A stretch of DNA of 64,000 bases from CAVWXT01 sp963759115 (GTDB lineage Bacteria; Planctomycetota; Planctomycetia; Pirellulales; Thermoguttaceae). The DNA lies in assembly GCA_963759115.1 (NCBI GenBank), contig CAVWXT010000001.1, positions 1,116,001-1,180,000 of the forward strand. Reading direction: 5' to 3'. A program made the position numbers and the translations under genes. Positions 28,655 to 38,378 of this stretch are shown here, piece after piece (within the stretch, counting starts at the first letter, position 1; the number at the start of each line of letters is the position of its first letter). The notes under the pieces were generated by a model, which worked only from the letters and a program-made list of their open reading frames with translations, was not told where the DNA came from and did not search any database.

Positions 28655-29494
28655 TCATTGGGGCAGATCACTATCCGCTCTTGTCCTCTCCTCCTTGCCC
28701 GCGTAGAACCGCGACAGGTTGATCCCGCCGCGGAGCTCTTCTTCGAGAAGCTTCAGACGGGTCTCCAGACGATCCACCCGTTGCTGGAGCGCGGGGAGGA
28801 GGAAGCGTTGCGTCTCCTCTTCCTTTGGCCGCGGAACGCTGGGGTGGCCCAGGTGCCGCTGGAGCGCGGAAAACAGATACAGCGGATCCTTGTGGCGGTT
28901 GGCCAGGGCAATGCGCCCTTCCTTCTCGCCGAAGAGGATCGGCTTTTCGGCCTGCTGGCGGGTCTTGCGGTAGAGCTCGCTGCGAACGTAGATCATGTCG
29001 CCGAAGTCGATCAGGCCGACCTGGCGGCGGACCGTGAGAATCCACTCCCGCCAGTTCTCGTCGTAGATGTCGTCGCCGGCCATGGCTTCCAGGCCGCGGT
29101 CGTAGCCGAGGCGATTGCGGCAGAGGGTCTCGAACTGGTAGAGGAAGACGCCCTGCGGTGAGGCGTTCCGCGTCCGATACTCGGCCTCGCGTTGGAGGAT
29201 CTCCAAGGCGATGCGGAAGTCGAAGCGGCCTTCGGCCCGTTCGGCCTCGCCGACCACGTAGGTTTGGAAGGGGGTGAAGTAGTGGGGCAGCCGGGCCATG
29301 GCCGTGGCGAAGCCGCCGGTCAGCCGCAGCTCGCCCGCCATAAAGTCGATGGCGAACGGCAGCATGGTCGTCGACAGCACCTCTTGGCGGATGGCGACCA
29401 GGAGGTCCTGCGTCGACATGTTCTGTTGCATCCGTTCGCGCAGGGTCTGAAAGAAGTAGGCCTGCTCGACGTATTCTTCCCGGTCTAGCGGCAT
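28655..29494 (-). CDS. Conserved-type hypothetical protein
   Basis: I do not recognise a named family for this 279-residue protein. The start at 29494 (MPLDREEYVEQAYFFQTLRE) has GGGAG upstream; a frame extension to 29557 adds a low-complexity basic stretch and is less likely. The protein is soluble and mostly helical (FFQTLRERMQQNMSTQDLLV, FATAMARLPHYFTPFQTYVV), with a charged coiled-coil-like C-terminus (RVDRLETRLKLLEEELRGG). No catalytic signature is visible. It stands between repeats and a restriction-modification gene and is transcribed convergently with the TMTC-like genes. Confidence 0.65.
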   Translation of the reverse strand: MPLDREEYVEQAYFFQTLRERMQQNMSTQDLLVAIRQEVLSTTMLPFAIDFMAGELRLTGGFATAMARLPHYFTPFQTYVVGEAERAEGRFDFRIALEILQREAEYRTRNASPQGVFLYQFETLCRNRLGYDRGLEAMAGDDIYDENWREWILTVRRQVGLIDFGDMIYVRSELYRKTRQQAEKPILFGEKEGRIALANRHKDPLYLFSALQRHLGHPSVPRPKEEETQRFLLPALQQRVDRLETRLKLLEEELRGGINLSRFYAGKEERTRADSDLPQ

Positions 29495-32372
29495 GATCGC
29501 AGGTCTCCCGCGGCGAGTTTTTCTGGAATCTGAGATTCGGTATGGGGCAGGAGACATTCTACCGTCGACCGAGTGCGGACGGGAGACCGCTTGTCGCTGG
29601 CGGGAGCGATCTCTATACTACGGGGGCGCAAGGTGGGGGGGATAGTGCAGCGGCCAGTGTTTGACAATGGGCAAGCACTTGCGGCTGACACCAAGTACGA
29701 AAGTACTCAACGCAAGAATAAGAGTCTCGACAACCTGTGCGGACACCCGTATGCCGGTTAAGCCTTTACGTTTTCAGTTTGGCTCGCATCACAACTTCCA
29801 GCTTGGAGGGTTGTACAACGGCGCTCTTTTCTCCAGTCATTGGCTTGAAAAGCGGCTACCCTTGGAGCCCGAATGGAACGGACTCAAGGAAGAGGCGAAG
29901 GCTGCCCTGAGACGATTGGCCGAGTTGTGGCGTGTTCAGAAGAGTCGCGTCGAGCTCTATGAAGACGAACAGGGACTGGAACAAGCGTTTATTCAGCCGG
30001 TTTTGGAGGCCCTGGGATGGAAGTTCAAGTATCAGACTTTCCTTCAGCCCCGAAAACCGGATTATGCACTCTTCCTAGACGACGCCGCGTATGAAGCGGC
30101 GCTGAGGGCGGGTCGCAAGTCCCCGGACTTCTGGAAGCATCCGGTCGCCCTGGCCGATGCCAAGGCGTGGCACGTTCGTCTCGACCGTCCATCGATCGTC
30201 GACGGTAACAGGGAGTACCCGCCCGAGCAGATCGAGTGGTACTTGAATCGAAGTCAACTGGATTTCGCCATCCTAACAAACGGCAAATTGTGGCGATTGA
30301 TCCCGAGAGAGTACGAGATTTATCACCGGCGTTTTGAAGCGTACCTTCAGGCCGACCTGCCGGCGATATTGGAGGGCTGGATTGCCGGCGCCAGCGACTT
30401 CGTTAAGGCGGAATGGCACCTGGAGGAGTTCTTGCCCTTCTATCTCTTTTTCGGGCCACCGGGCTTTCGCGCAGCCGACGGAAGAAAGCCGTTGATCCGG
30501 CGGGCAACTGAGGGCAGTTCCGAATATCGACTTGGAATTGGTGAAGACCTTCGCACAAGGGCGTTTGAGGCACTTCGGTTGTGCATTTCCGGATTCTTGC
30601 ACTACCCGCCCAACGGCCTGGACCCGCAGAAGGACTTGGAGTTCTGCCGGCAGCAGAGCTTCGTGCTGTTGTATCGACTGCTATTCATCATGTTCGCAGA
30701 GGATCGCGGCCTATTGCCATATCGCACGAACCATCTCTATACGAACAATCGTTCGCTTGCCCGGCACCGAGACGAAATAGCCGGAAGGATTGATCGAGCC
30801 GGTGAAACGGGAGGGGGAGATTACTCTCGCGACCAAACCACGATCTGGGATGATCTGCAAGACCTGTTCGACCTGGTTGACCGTGGCCACGCCCGCTATG
30901 GGGTGGCGGCGTATAACGGCGGGCTGTTTGATGCGGAGCAATACCCATTTCTCTCCCACAAGAAGGTGCCCGACAACTACATGGCTCGCGTGATCGACAA
31001 CCTCGGGCGCGCCAAGGATCCGCAACTGCCCGAGTTTGGGCTTTCTCGCGTCGACTACCGAGACCTGGCCATTCAGCACTTGGGCGGAGTCTACGAAGGG
31101 CTCCTGGAATTGCATCTCTGCTACGCACCGGAGCGTATGATTGTCGTCCGGGAACGTCGTAGTGACCGTCCCGTCGAGAAGACAATCCCGGCGTCGCAGC
31201 GAGTCCCGGCCGGATTCGAGTATGCTGATGTGTCGTACGACGCCGGAGCCATATACCTGGAGAACAAGAAGGGGGACCGGCGCGCCACCGGCAGTTATTA
31301 TACGCCCGACCACATCGTAACCCATATCGTCAATGAAACGCTTGCCCCGCTTTGCAAGGGCATATCAGAGAAGCTTGACGAAGACATCGCGCGCGACGAA
31401 GGAACTTGAATCGGCGGAACCAGAACGCAAGGGAGCGTTGCTAGCCCGCGTAGAGTTGCTGAAGCGAGAATTTGACGACCGCGTTCTGTGTCTGCGGGTG
31501 CTCGATCCAGCAATGGGGTCCGGACATTTTCTCATTCGAGCGTGCCAGTATCTCGGCGAGGAAATCGCCACGCATCGCTATGCGGCGGATGACGCCCTTG
31601 ACAAGGCAGCGACCGACGAGTCGTCGGTCGCATTCTGGAAGCGCCGTGTTGTCGAATGTTGCCTTTATGGCGTGGACCTGAATCCGCTTGCCGTTGAACT
31701 TGCGAAGCTCGCGCTCTGGCTGGAGACCGTCGCGGTGGGCCGACCGCTCACGTTCCTGGATCACCATATTCGACCGGGGAACAGTCTCGTCGGCGGCAAG
31801 ATCGCCAAGATGGGCGTACTCCCCGGTGAAATCCTGCTTCGTGAAAACGCGGTCGGAAAGCAGTTAGAGCAGAAGCTGCCGCTGCTGCTGAAGCCACTAC
31901 AGGACATTCGCACGGGCCTGTCCGAGAAGGTGGAGGATGTCAAGTCGAAAGACAAGCTGTACCGCGCGTTTGAGAAAGCCCGGGAACCATTCCGCGACGT
32001 GGCCGACCTCTGGTGTTCGGTTCTCGTCAAGGACACAGAAGGGCCGCTGACCGACGTGGAGTATCAACGGGCTTTGGACAATCTTGGGCAGCCAAGGCGG
32101 TTCGCTCAGCTTTCCAGCGAAAATTGGTTCGTTACGGCAAAACGTCGTGCGGCAAGAGACGATATGATGCCCTTCCACTGGGAATTGGAGTTCCCCGAGG
32201 TGTTCTTCTCCGATAAAGGCCGACGCACGGACGCAGGCTTCGATGCCATCATCGGCAATCCACCGTATGACGTGCTGTCGGAGCGGGAGAGTGGGCGGGA
32301 CCTTTCGGCCTTGCGCGCGTTCATCGAACATGACGAGGTGTACGCCCCCTCTCAACGAGGCAAGAACAACCT

Positions 32373-33660
32373 CAGTAGTTCCAAATTTGGCTATGTGTGG
32401 CGATGTGCCGTAAGTCGTTCATAGGTATGACGATCGAGTCCGAGGGTTTTGTTGGCGCCGAGGGCTTGTTGAACGATCTGGGTGATCCACAAGAGCATTT
32501 CTTGGAAACGAAGCAATTCCAGAAAGAGTTGCGGTTCCTCGGTGAATTTTCCTTTGGCGAAGCGAAAATGAATCCACACCCACACGTTGCGCAGCACCAG
32601 AGCAATGCCCACGAACAGCAGACGCAACGCTGGATCGCGCGTGCATGTCTTGATCTTCGCCTCGTTCATCTGGCGGTAGCTCGTCTCGATGCCGAAACGC
32701 TTGCGATAGGTTTCGCGTATCTCCGCAGGTGTTCGCCGCACCTTCGACACCACGTAGAGAAGCCGCTTGCGCCGCCGCCGGCCGGTCTTCTCGTCGGTGA
32801 AATGCTTGCTGGCAACGCAAATGTTCACGGTCACGCTGGCCTTCGGTTTCTCTTTCGTTTGGCCCGAGGTGATCGTCTCCCGATAGTAGCCGTGTTTCTT
32901 CTTCAACAGTGCTCGCAAGCCGTGCGGCGGAGTCTTGGGGTCCTTGGGCTTTCGGCCTCGCACGACGGCGGGAATGATGAATCCACGACGGGCGCGAAGA
33001 AGATACTGAATGACTTCTACGCTGAAAAAGCCCTTGTCCAGCAGCAAAAAGCGGATTTTTACGCCTCGGCGACGAACAATCGCCAACAGCCGCTGAAGCA
33101 CCTCTTTCATCGAGTCGCCGTACTCGACTCGCACCAGCGCCAAGGTGTAACGGTAGCCTTTGTGGAGTACCACAGCCGTGGCGTAGGCATGGAAATGGGT
33201 GGTGCCCGACTTCGGTTCGCCTCGAAAGATTTCCTTCTTGTCCCGCGCCGGCTGCCCGTGATAGGGAATCAGCGTCAGGTCGATCGCCACCATGCGGGAT
33301 TTGCGTCGCAACGCCTTGGGCACATGCGTCACCAAGGCGAGGTTCAAACGACGTTCGAGTTCGGCGATTTCCGGCAACGTTACGGCCAAGGCGTTGCGAA
33401 TCGTCTGATCCGACGGTGCATCGGCCAGATCGCGGCAGGCGGCAAACACGGAAACCACCCGTGCCGCGGCAATCAGGAGAATTTGGAGAAGCGTGGAAGT
33501 CGAACATTTATAACCCCGATACTCAAGGCGAAGCGCCGTCCCTATCCAGTCCTCGGCGTACGCGTGGACCTCCGCCTTGGTGATGATATACTCCGTTTGT
33601 GAACGCATGGGTTTCCTCCTTGTGTGAACCTGGTTTGTGACCCAAGTTCTTTACTGGAGG
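32373..33660 (-). mobile_element. ISH3-like insertion sequence with 5-bp target duplication
   Basis: The element is 1,288 bp. The pentamer AACCT directly precedes it (32368-32372) and directly follows it (33661-33665). Deleting the IS and one AACCT restores AAG AAC AAC CTT GCG, i.e. GKNNLAFTYINFPN, in the host gene without a frame change. Near the ends a short CAGTA/TACTG inverted match is seen (32373-32377, 33652-33656), offset by a few bases. The insertion is clean and probably recent. Confidence 0.9.
32391..33608 (-). CDS. ISH3-family-like DDE transposase
   Basis: A 405-residue transposase with AAGGAGG upstream of the ATG at 33608. The acidic catalytic residues are in MVAIDLTLIPYHG, FLLLDKGFFSVEVI and FGIETSYRQMNEAK. 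The spacing and the GFFSVEVI context fit ISH3 and related IS4-superfamily elements. It has no frameshift or stop. It is transcribed opposite to the interrupted restriction-modification gene. Confidence 0.87.
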   Translation of the reverse strand: MRSQTEYIITKAEVHAYAEDWIGTALRLEYRGYKCSTSTLLQILLIAAARVVSVFAACRDLADAPSDQTIRNALAVTLPEIAELERRLNLALVTHVPKALRRKSRMVAIDLTLIPYHGQPARDKKEIFRGEPKSGTTHFHAYATAVVLHKGYRYTLALVRVEYGDSMKEVLQRLLAIVRRRGVKIRFLLLDKGFFSVEVIQYLLRARRGFIIPAVVRGRKPKDPKTPPHGLRALLKKKHGYYRETITSGQTKEKPKASVTVNICVASKHFTDEKTGRRRRKRLLYVVSKVRRTPAEIRETYRKRFGIETSYRQMNEAKIKTCTRDPALRLLFVGIALVLRNVWVWIHFRFAKGKFTEEPQLFLELLRFQEMLLWITQIVQQALGANKTLGLDRHTYERLTAHRHT

Positions 33661-34992
33661 AACCTTGCGTTCACCTATATCAATTTCCCGAATTTGGAAC
33701 TACTGAACCTGTATAAGCTCTTCCTTTGTCGAGCACTGGAGTTGCTGGCGGATGGAGGCCATCTTGGCTTCATTACGCCCATGCCGCTGCTTGGTGACGA
33801 TCAGGCTGCAGGAGTCCGCCGTCGAATGATTGAAGTCGGGTCTTTTGCTGGAGTTGAAGCGTTTCCACAGAAAGACAATCCGGCAAATCGTGTATTTCCT
33901 GAAGCGAAGCTTTCGACGACGGTATTCACTTTCTTGAAAGACATGAAAGGCAACAAAGACCTGCGTAGGTTCCGTTCGCGAGTTCATCCCGGGCGATTCA
34001 TCCTTTACGATTCACCAAGTATCGTGCTCTCAACCAGCGATATTCCTGCCTACGACCCGGAGAACTTCACGATCGCTAGCTGTTCTCAAGCCGACTGGGA
34101 CATCGCAACGCGTATCATGAAGAGCGGACGAATGACGCGCCTGAAATGTCATTGTACCTCGTATCAGGGAGAAGTGAACGAAACTACCGACATGAAACGT
34201 GGCGGGCTCAATGATGATCCTGAAACCGGACCACTTATCTTGCGTGGCGCCAATATCTGCCTCTACACTGTCCGAGAAGCATCACAGGGGAAAGCACTTT
34301 ATCTGCATGAGCAAGAGTTCCTACGAGGCCGGGCATCGGGATCAAAGGCTTTTCATTCTAGCGGCGCACGTGTTGGTTTCCAGCGCAGTTCTCCGCAGAA
34401 CAACTTCCGGAGGATAATTGCGGCCACGATTGCCCCCGCCAACTACTGCTTTGATACGGTCAGCTACGTACCCGAGTCGCAGTGCAAGCTCCCGCTTTCT
34501 TTCCTGTTGGCTTTGCTCAATTCGAAGTTGCTGAATTGGTACTTCCGATTGGGTAGCACGAATTCGAAAGTAAACGAGTACCAGTTCAATAATCTGCCCT
34601 GTCCGCACTTTGCCGACGCTATTGCGTCGGACTCGCAAAACCTTCCGATCGAGAGCATCGAAGGACTCCGGCCGGAAGAATTGTCCGCGGCGCTTGAGGC
34701 AATTCGCCCGGCAATCGCGGTCCCGCCCTTTCCATGCGCCATCCAAGACGTGGTGGTAGAGGCCGTGGACCAGATAATCAAGATCGAAGAGGCTCGGAAG
34801 AATATGTCACGGAGCGACCGGTCATCGCTGCATCCGCTGGCGCAACCGTACCAGGACTTCATCGACGGCGTTCTGTACGCTATGGCCGGACTGTCCGCGG
34901 ACGAGGTTGCCGGCTTGGAGGAGAGGCTGTCACGAATGCTCTGAGGAGGCGGACGGCAGAACGGGGTCGGGAGCCTTTGATTTCCCCGACCA

Positions 34993-35532
34993 TCACGACG
35001 AAACGATTTCCGGTTCCGGCGGCGATACGGCCTCGCCCGTGACCCAGCCGAAACGCATGTCGGCGCAATAGCGTAGCGTTGGTCGAACAAGACGATGACC
35101 AACCACCGGGATTCCTCCGTCGCCGGTGAGTCTCCGCTTCGATAGCCCCACGCACGGCTTGCCCACGTCGGATCGGCGAACCAACTCCGCCGCCCGCGCA
35201 ATCAATCGGGTGGTCGCCCATGTTCCCTCGCCCACGATCGGACAATGCGGCGTCCAAGTGCGGCCACAATGCTCGCACTGATACTGAAACACGCGAACCT
35301 TCAAACACACCGGCCGACCGCCCAACGGCAAATCCACAAGGTTTTCCAACCATCGTTTCTGATGCCACGAGTCACAAGGGCGACTGCAAGCTGGGCAGAG
35401 TTCGATAATCTGAGTCGGAATCACACTCAGCCGCAACACGCCGTCGATCCCGTCCTCGGCATCGTGCGACACCTCGTATCCCGGTAGGTTCAACGCCACC
35501 GTCCACGCACGGAATTGGCTCGTCTCGTACAT
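34993..35532 (-). pseudogene. ISL3-family transposase, N-terminal fragment
   Basis: The reading frame begins MYETSQFRAWTVALNLPGYE and contains the ISL3 zinc-finger: CPACSRPCDSWHQKRWLENL followed by DLPLGGRPVCLKVRVFQYQC and CEHCGRTW. After about residue 115 (ARAAELVRRSDVGK) the similarity stops and the remaining 65 codons look unrelated. The helix-turn-helix and DDE domains are absent, so this is a remnant. It lies just downstream of the restriction-modification gene on the opposite strand. Confidence 0.65.
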
Positions 35533-35803
35533 TCTTGGTCATCCCTGACCTGCTTTCCAACATCCATGTCCCCCTCAGTAGGCATGATAACACAACCGCA
35601 ACATCTTGTATGCCTCAATCCTTCCTCCCCAAGGTTGGCGGAGAGCCCTAAATCCTTACGCCACCACAACTTCTGCCGCAGAACCGGCCGAAAACTAAAA
35701 GAAGTTCGGCCTAAGGCAGCGGGCGGGACGCCCACGCCACAATATATGTAAGCTGCCCATTACCAAGAGGGGGGCGATTGGCCGGATTTGTGGCCTCTCC
35801 GTC

Positions 35804-36541
35804 TCACCGGATCGCGAAAAAATCCTTGAGCTTGCCCAAGAGGCGGTGCCGATGCTGCCAGATACTCGTGTCGGCGTGCTGCCGGTCGTCCGCGTCGGCA
35901 CATTCACCGTCCGACGAAACGAGGTGCTCCTCCAGGAAACGACGCTCCTCCGCGGTCAGGGTGTCGGCGAAGTCGCTCAGCATCACGCCGTCCGGCAGCT
36001 CGGATACGGGAACGTTGCGGTGTCGCCTGTGGCCGGCCTGATTCTCCCGGGCACGACGGCGGTGCTCGTCGCGGAAATATAGCAGGGTATGGATCCGCGC
36101 CAGCCCCCGAAAGTAGGTGCTCAGCCGCACGCCTCGGCTGGGATCAAACCGCTCCAGCAAACGCCCGTCGTTTTCCACGAGCGCGTACCACACGCGGGCG
36201 GCGATCTCATCGATCACATTCGAATCACAGGAGCGCGGGCCCAGCAGCAACTTGATCGAGGCCCAGAGCGAGGCATGATATCGGCCGTAAAGCTCGTCCC
36301 AAGCCGCCACCTCGCCTGCCGAACAACGGTCGACTAGGACGCAATCGGCCTCGATATCGGTCACGGGCTCCGTGAGGCTGATGTCAGGCTCTGAGGCTGC
36401 TTGCTTATAACGGTCGATATGATCACCCATAAGTGGTGGAGCCTCAATCTCTTCCGCCGCGAGCGCAGCCCCTAGAGGCGGCGCTGGATCTGCGTCCAAG
36501 ACCTGACAAGCTAAGTCCGGCGTCGCGCGTGCGTGTCTCAT
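35804..36541 (-). CDS. ECF-like RNA polymerase sigma factor
   Basis: A 245-residue protein. After a variable N-terminal arm of about 70 residues, sigma region 2 is recognisable: LVDRCSAGEVAAWDELYGRY, IDEIAARVWYALVENDGRLL and RFDPSRGVRLSTYFRGLARI. The following basic stretch (HRRRARENQAGHRRHR) leads to a short C-terminal domain (LTAEERRFLEEHL ... SIWQHRHRLLGKLKDFF) resembling a shortened region 4. It would direct RNA polymerase to a dedicated promoter set. No anti-sigma gene is adjacent. A 64-bp element 49 bp upstream also precedes a PEP-CTERM gene at 41748, which suggests a small regulon. The start at 36541 is uncertain; an ATG near residue 38 (MGDHIDRYK) is possible. Confidence 0.72.
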   Translation of the reverse strand: MRHARATPDLACQVLDADPAPPLGAALAAEEIEAPPLMGDHIDRYKQAASEPDISLTEPVTDIEADCVLVDRCSAGEVAAWDELYGRYHASLWASIKLLLGPRSCDSNVIDEIAARVWYALVENDGRLLERFDPSRGVRLSTYFRGLARIHTLLYFRDEHRRRARENQAGHRRHRNVPVSELPDGVMLSDFADTLTAEERRFLEEHLVSSDGECADADDRQHADTSIWQHRHRLLGKLKDFFAIR

Positions 36542-36590
36542 TGTGTCGGGGCTGCCTTCCAGGTGCCACTAACCCTTTATAACCTATAGA

Positions 36591-36655
36591 CCGCCGAAGG
36601 GCGATTCCTGACAAAGAAAAAAACAACTTTGTCAAAATCAACTCTGTAGAGGGGC
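36591..36655 (-). promoter_or_regulatory. Shared upstream element, copy A (before the sigma gene)
   Basis: Read on the minus strand it contains TTGATTTTGACAAAG, a T-rich run, CTTTGTCAGGAAT and a small GC hairpin (CGCCCTTCGGCGG). TGACAAAG and CTTTGTCA form an 8-bp inverted repeat. It matches copy B at 41811-41874 at 55 of 64 positions with no gap. It lies 49 bp before the sigma-factor start. It may be a promoter, an operator or a 5'-leader structure. Confidence 0.65.
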
Positions 36656-37167
36656 AGAGCCATACAAACGATGCGCGGAACGAGATGCCGCAGTATCACC
36701 GGGCGAACCAGAACCAGGCAATCGTGGGCGTATCCATTCCGGCTCCAAACAGCCTGTCCAGTAGATGACAACATCAATCACAACGCGGAGTCGCCCATCA
36801 CGGCGTCCACAGCCTCACCGGCAGAATCGCCGTTCTTTGACTTCCGGATGCCGCTGCCCAGCAAATCGAACTCATCGAGCCACCGCAGATAGCCCAACGC
36901 AGCAGCCAGATTGCCTGAGTTGAGAGCCGCATCGTGGGCGGCGATGGCAGTAGCGCAATGAGAACTTCGAAGCAGTTGTGACGGACCTTCCGCTGAGGAA
37001 ACCCGTGCGCAATCTAACGCCTGTAATCGCAATCCCAAGAATCCAGCGATTTCCCGAAATGCCAGGCGATAACAAGGGGTAAGGAAGCACGTCTCCGAAC
37101 GCCAGTAGCACCGCAGCCGCGCCGTCAACGGAAACGTCATTACCCGCTTTGGCATGGAGGGAAACCC
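36656..37167. other. Intergenic region, gene content unclear
   Basis: This gap of about 510 bp precedes the barrel-protein gene. A minus-strand frame at 36778-37155 (125 codons) ends in a plausible helical stretch (ALNSGNLAAALGYLRWLDEF), but its N-terminal half has no coding character and lacks a ribosome-binding site. It may be a gene remnant. The GGAGG before 37168 serves the next gene. Confidence 0.35.
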
Positions 37168-38223
37168 ATGCGATCCTGTGTCTGTGGTATGACGGCCGTC
37201 GCGGCGGTGCTGTGGGGTGCTGTCGGATGGTCTGCCGACAGAGTTACGGCGCTATCTCTAGCTTCAGAAGACTCTAACGCGTTTACCGACGATGCCGGTT
37301 ATAGCGAGTGGCCGGGCCTCATGGCTTGGGGATGCGAGCCGGTGTGGCGGGCCCGCGCCAATGCCTTGTATATGAGGCTCTCCCGGCCTAATGACGCCAT
37401 GTTAGTGACCGACAACTTCGGCCACGGTGTCGGCGGGCCCCGGGACGCGGTGCTCTTGAATGCAGCGGAATTCGCGTTCCGTTATGAACCCGGCTGGGAG
37501 GTTTCCCTGCTGCGGCAGCTTGACGCGGACTGGGGCATCGAGGGGCTCTACTTCCGCGTCGATGCCTGGAACGCCAGCCGGGAGCCCGTTTCCGCGCCGA
37601 ATGGCTCGACCGTACAGTATGCCGTTCCCATCGGCAATGTAACCTTCCCCGGCACCATCGCCGGCTCCTACCGCTCAGAACTGAGCAACGTCGAGATCAA
37701 CGGCCGCCGCCGGCTCAATGACTGCTGGTCCGCGTTGGCGGGGTTTCGTTATCTGGCCCTGAACGAGACCGGCCTTGCGATCCTGCAAGATGTGGGTCCG
37801 GGCGCGAATCTGGCCACACACGACGTCCGCGCCGTCAACGACCTATTCGGATTTCAACTGGGCATGGACGCGAACCTCTGGTCGTGCGGGCCGCTGCGAA
37901 TCGAGGGGCTGTTGAAGGCCGGCATCTACGCCGATCGCGCCGCCAACAGCGTGTCCGTCAGCCAGCAGATCGGCCCCCCGTTCGGCAGCAACGCCTCCGC
38001 TGACCACCCGGCATTTGTGGGAGAAATCGATCTGACTGGCGTATACCGGATGAGCAAGAACTGGTCGCTGCGGGGCGGCTACCGGGTGTTATGGGTGGAG
38101 GGGGTCGCCCAGGCGTCCGATCAGGTGGCCGTGTCGAATCCCGTGGCGGCCGCGGCCTCTGTTTCCTTCAAGGGCAGCCCGTTCTACGATGGGGCTTTTC
38201 TGGGCTTGGAATTCGCGCACTAA
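37168..38223 (+). CDS. BBP7-type outer-membrane beta-barrel protein
   Basis: A 351-residue protein with a signal peptide (MRSCVCGMTAVAAVLWGAVG) and GGAGG 7 nt before the start. The mature part resembles the planctomycete BBP7 family: WRARANALYMRLSRPNDAML, alternating polar/hydrophobic strands, paired blocks such as SYRSELSNVEINGRRRLNDC with WSALAGFRYLALNE, and a C-terminal strand ending in aromatic residues (YDGAFLGLEFAH). These features fit a beta barrel in the outer membrane; the cargo is unknown. No operon partner is adjacent on the same strand. Confidence 0.65.
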   Translation: MRSCVCGMTAVAAVLWGAVGWSADRVTALSLASEDSNAFTDDAGYSEWPGLMAWGCEPVWRARANALYMRLSRPNDAMLVTDNFGHGVGGPRDAVLLNAAEFAFRYEPGWEVSLLRQLDADWGIEGLYFRVDAWNASREPVSAPNGSTVQYAVPIGNVTFPGTIAGSYRSELSNVEINGRRRLNDCWSALAGFRYLALNETGLAILQDVGPGANLATHDVRAVNDLFGFQLGMDANLWSCGPLRIEGLLKAGIYADRAANSVSVSQQIGPPFGSNASADHPAFVGEIDLTGVYRMSKNWSLRGGYRVLWVEGVAQASDQVAVSNPVAAAASVSFKGSPFYDGAFLGLEFAH

Positions 38224-38378
38224 TACTCTCGGTTATCTTACCAAGCAACCGGCTCCCTCCTTGCTACCTCAACCCCGTGAACGGTGACAGTCGTCTACAT
38301 GTGGGACAAGAGGGTGGAGGATCTGTGGGTGGGGAAGATGCTCTCGGCGTTGTGTGGGACGCGATGCCGGCGGGCGGG

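Larger units (their letters stand above)
29751..34944 (+). pseudogene. Eco57I-like type IIG restriction-modification protein, split by IS and frameshifted
   Basis: Without the inserted IS and with one shift bridged, the protein is about 1,300 residues, normal for single-chain type IIG enzymes. The N-terminal region contains the nuclease-like part (FIQPVLEALGWKFKYQTFLQ, RKPDYALFLDD) and FVLLYRLLFIMFAEDRGLLP. The methyltransferase domain has motif X (RRATGSYYTPDHIVTHIV), motif I (LDPAMGSGHFLIRACQYLGE) and motif IV (DAIIGNPPYDVL). The C-terminal part (33661-34944) contains the specificity-like region (LPLSFLLALLNSKLLNWYFR). The frame moves +1 near 31387-31396 in a CG dinucleotide run. The IS interrupts the codon for the Leu after GKNN. 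The ATG at 29751 was chosen because sequence before it lacks coding character. Confidence 0.82.

Noticed and set aside
29661..29750. Upstream extension of the type IIG gene to 29661
   Set aside because: The 30 codons before 29751 lack coding character; sequence resembling the family begins after 29751.
32397..33602. 401-codon plus-strand frame across the second IS
   Set aside because: Antisense of the ISH3-like transposase.
36778..37155. 125-codon minus-strand gene
   Set aside because: Only its C-terminal half looks protein-like and there is no start signal; mentioned as a possible remnant but not called as a gene.
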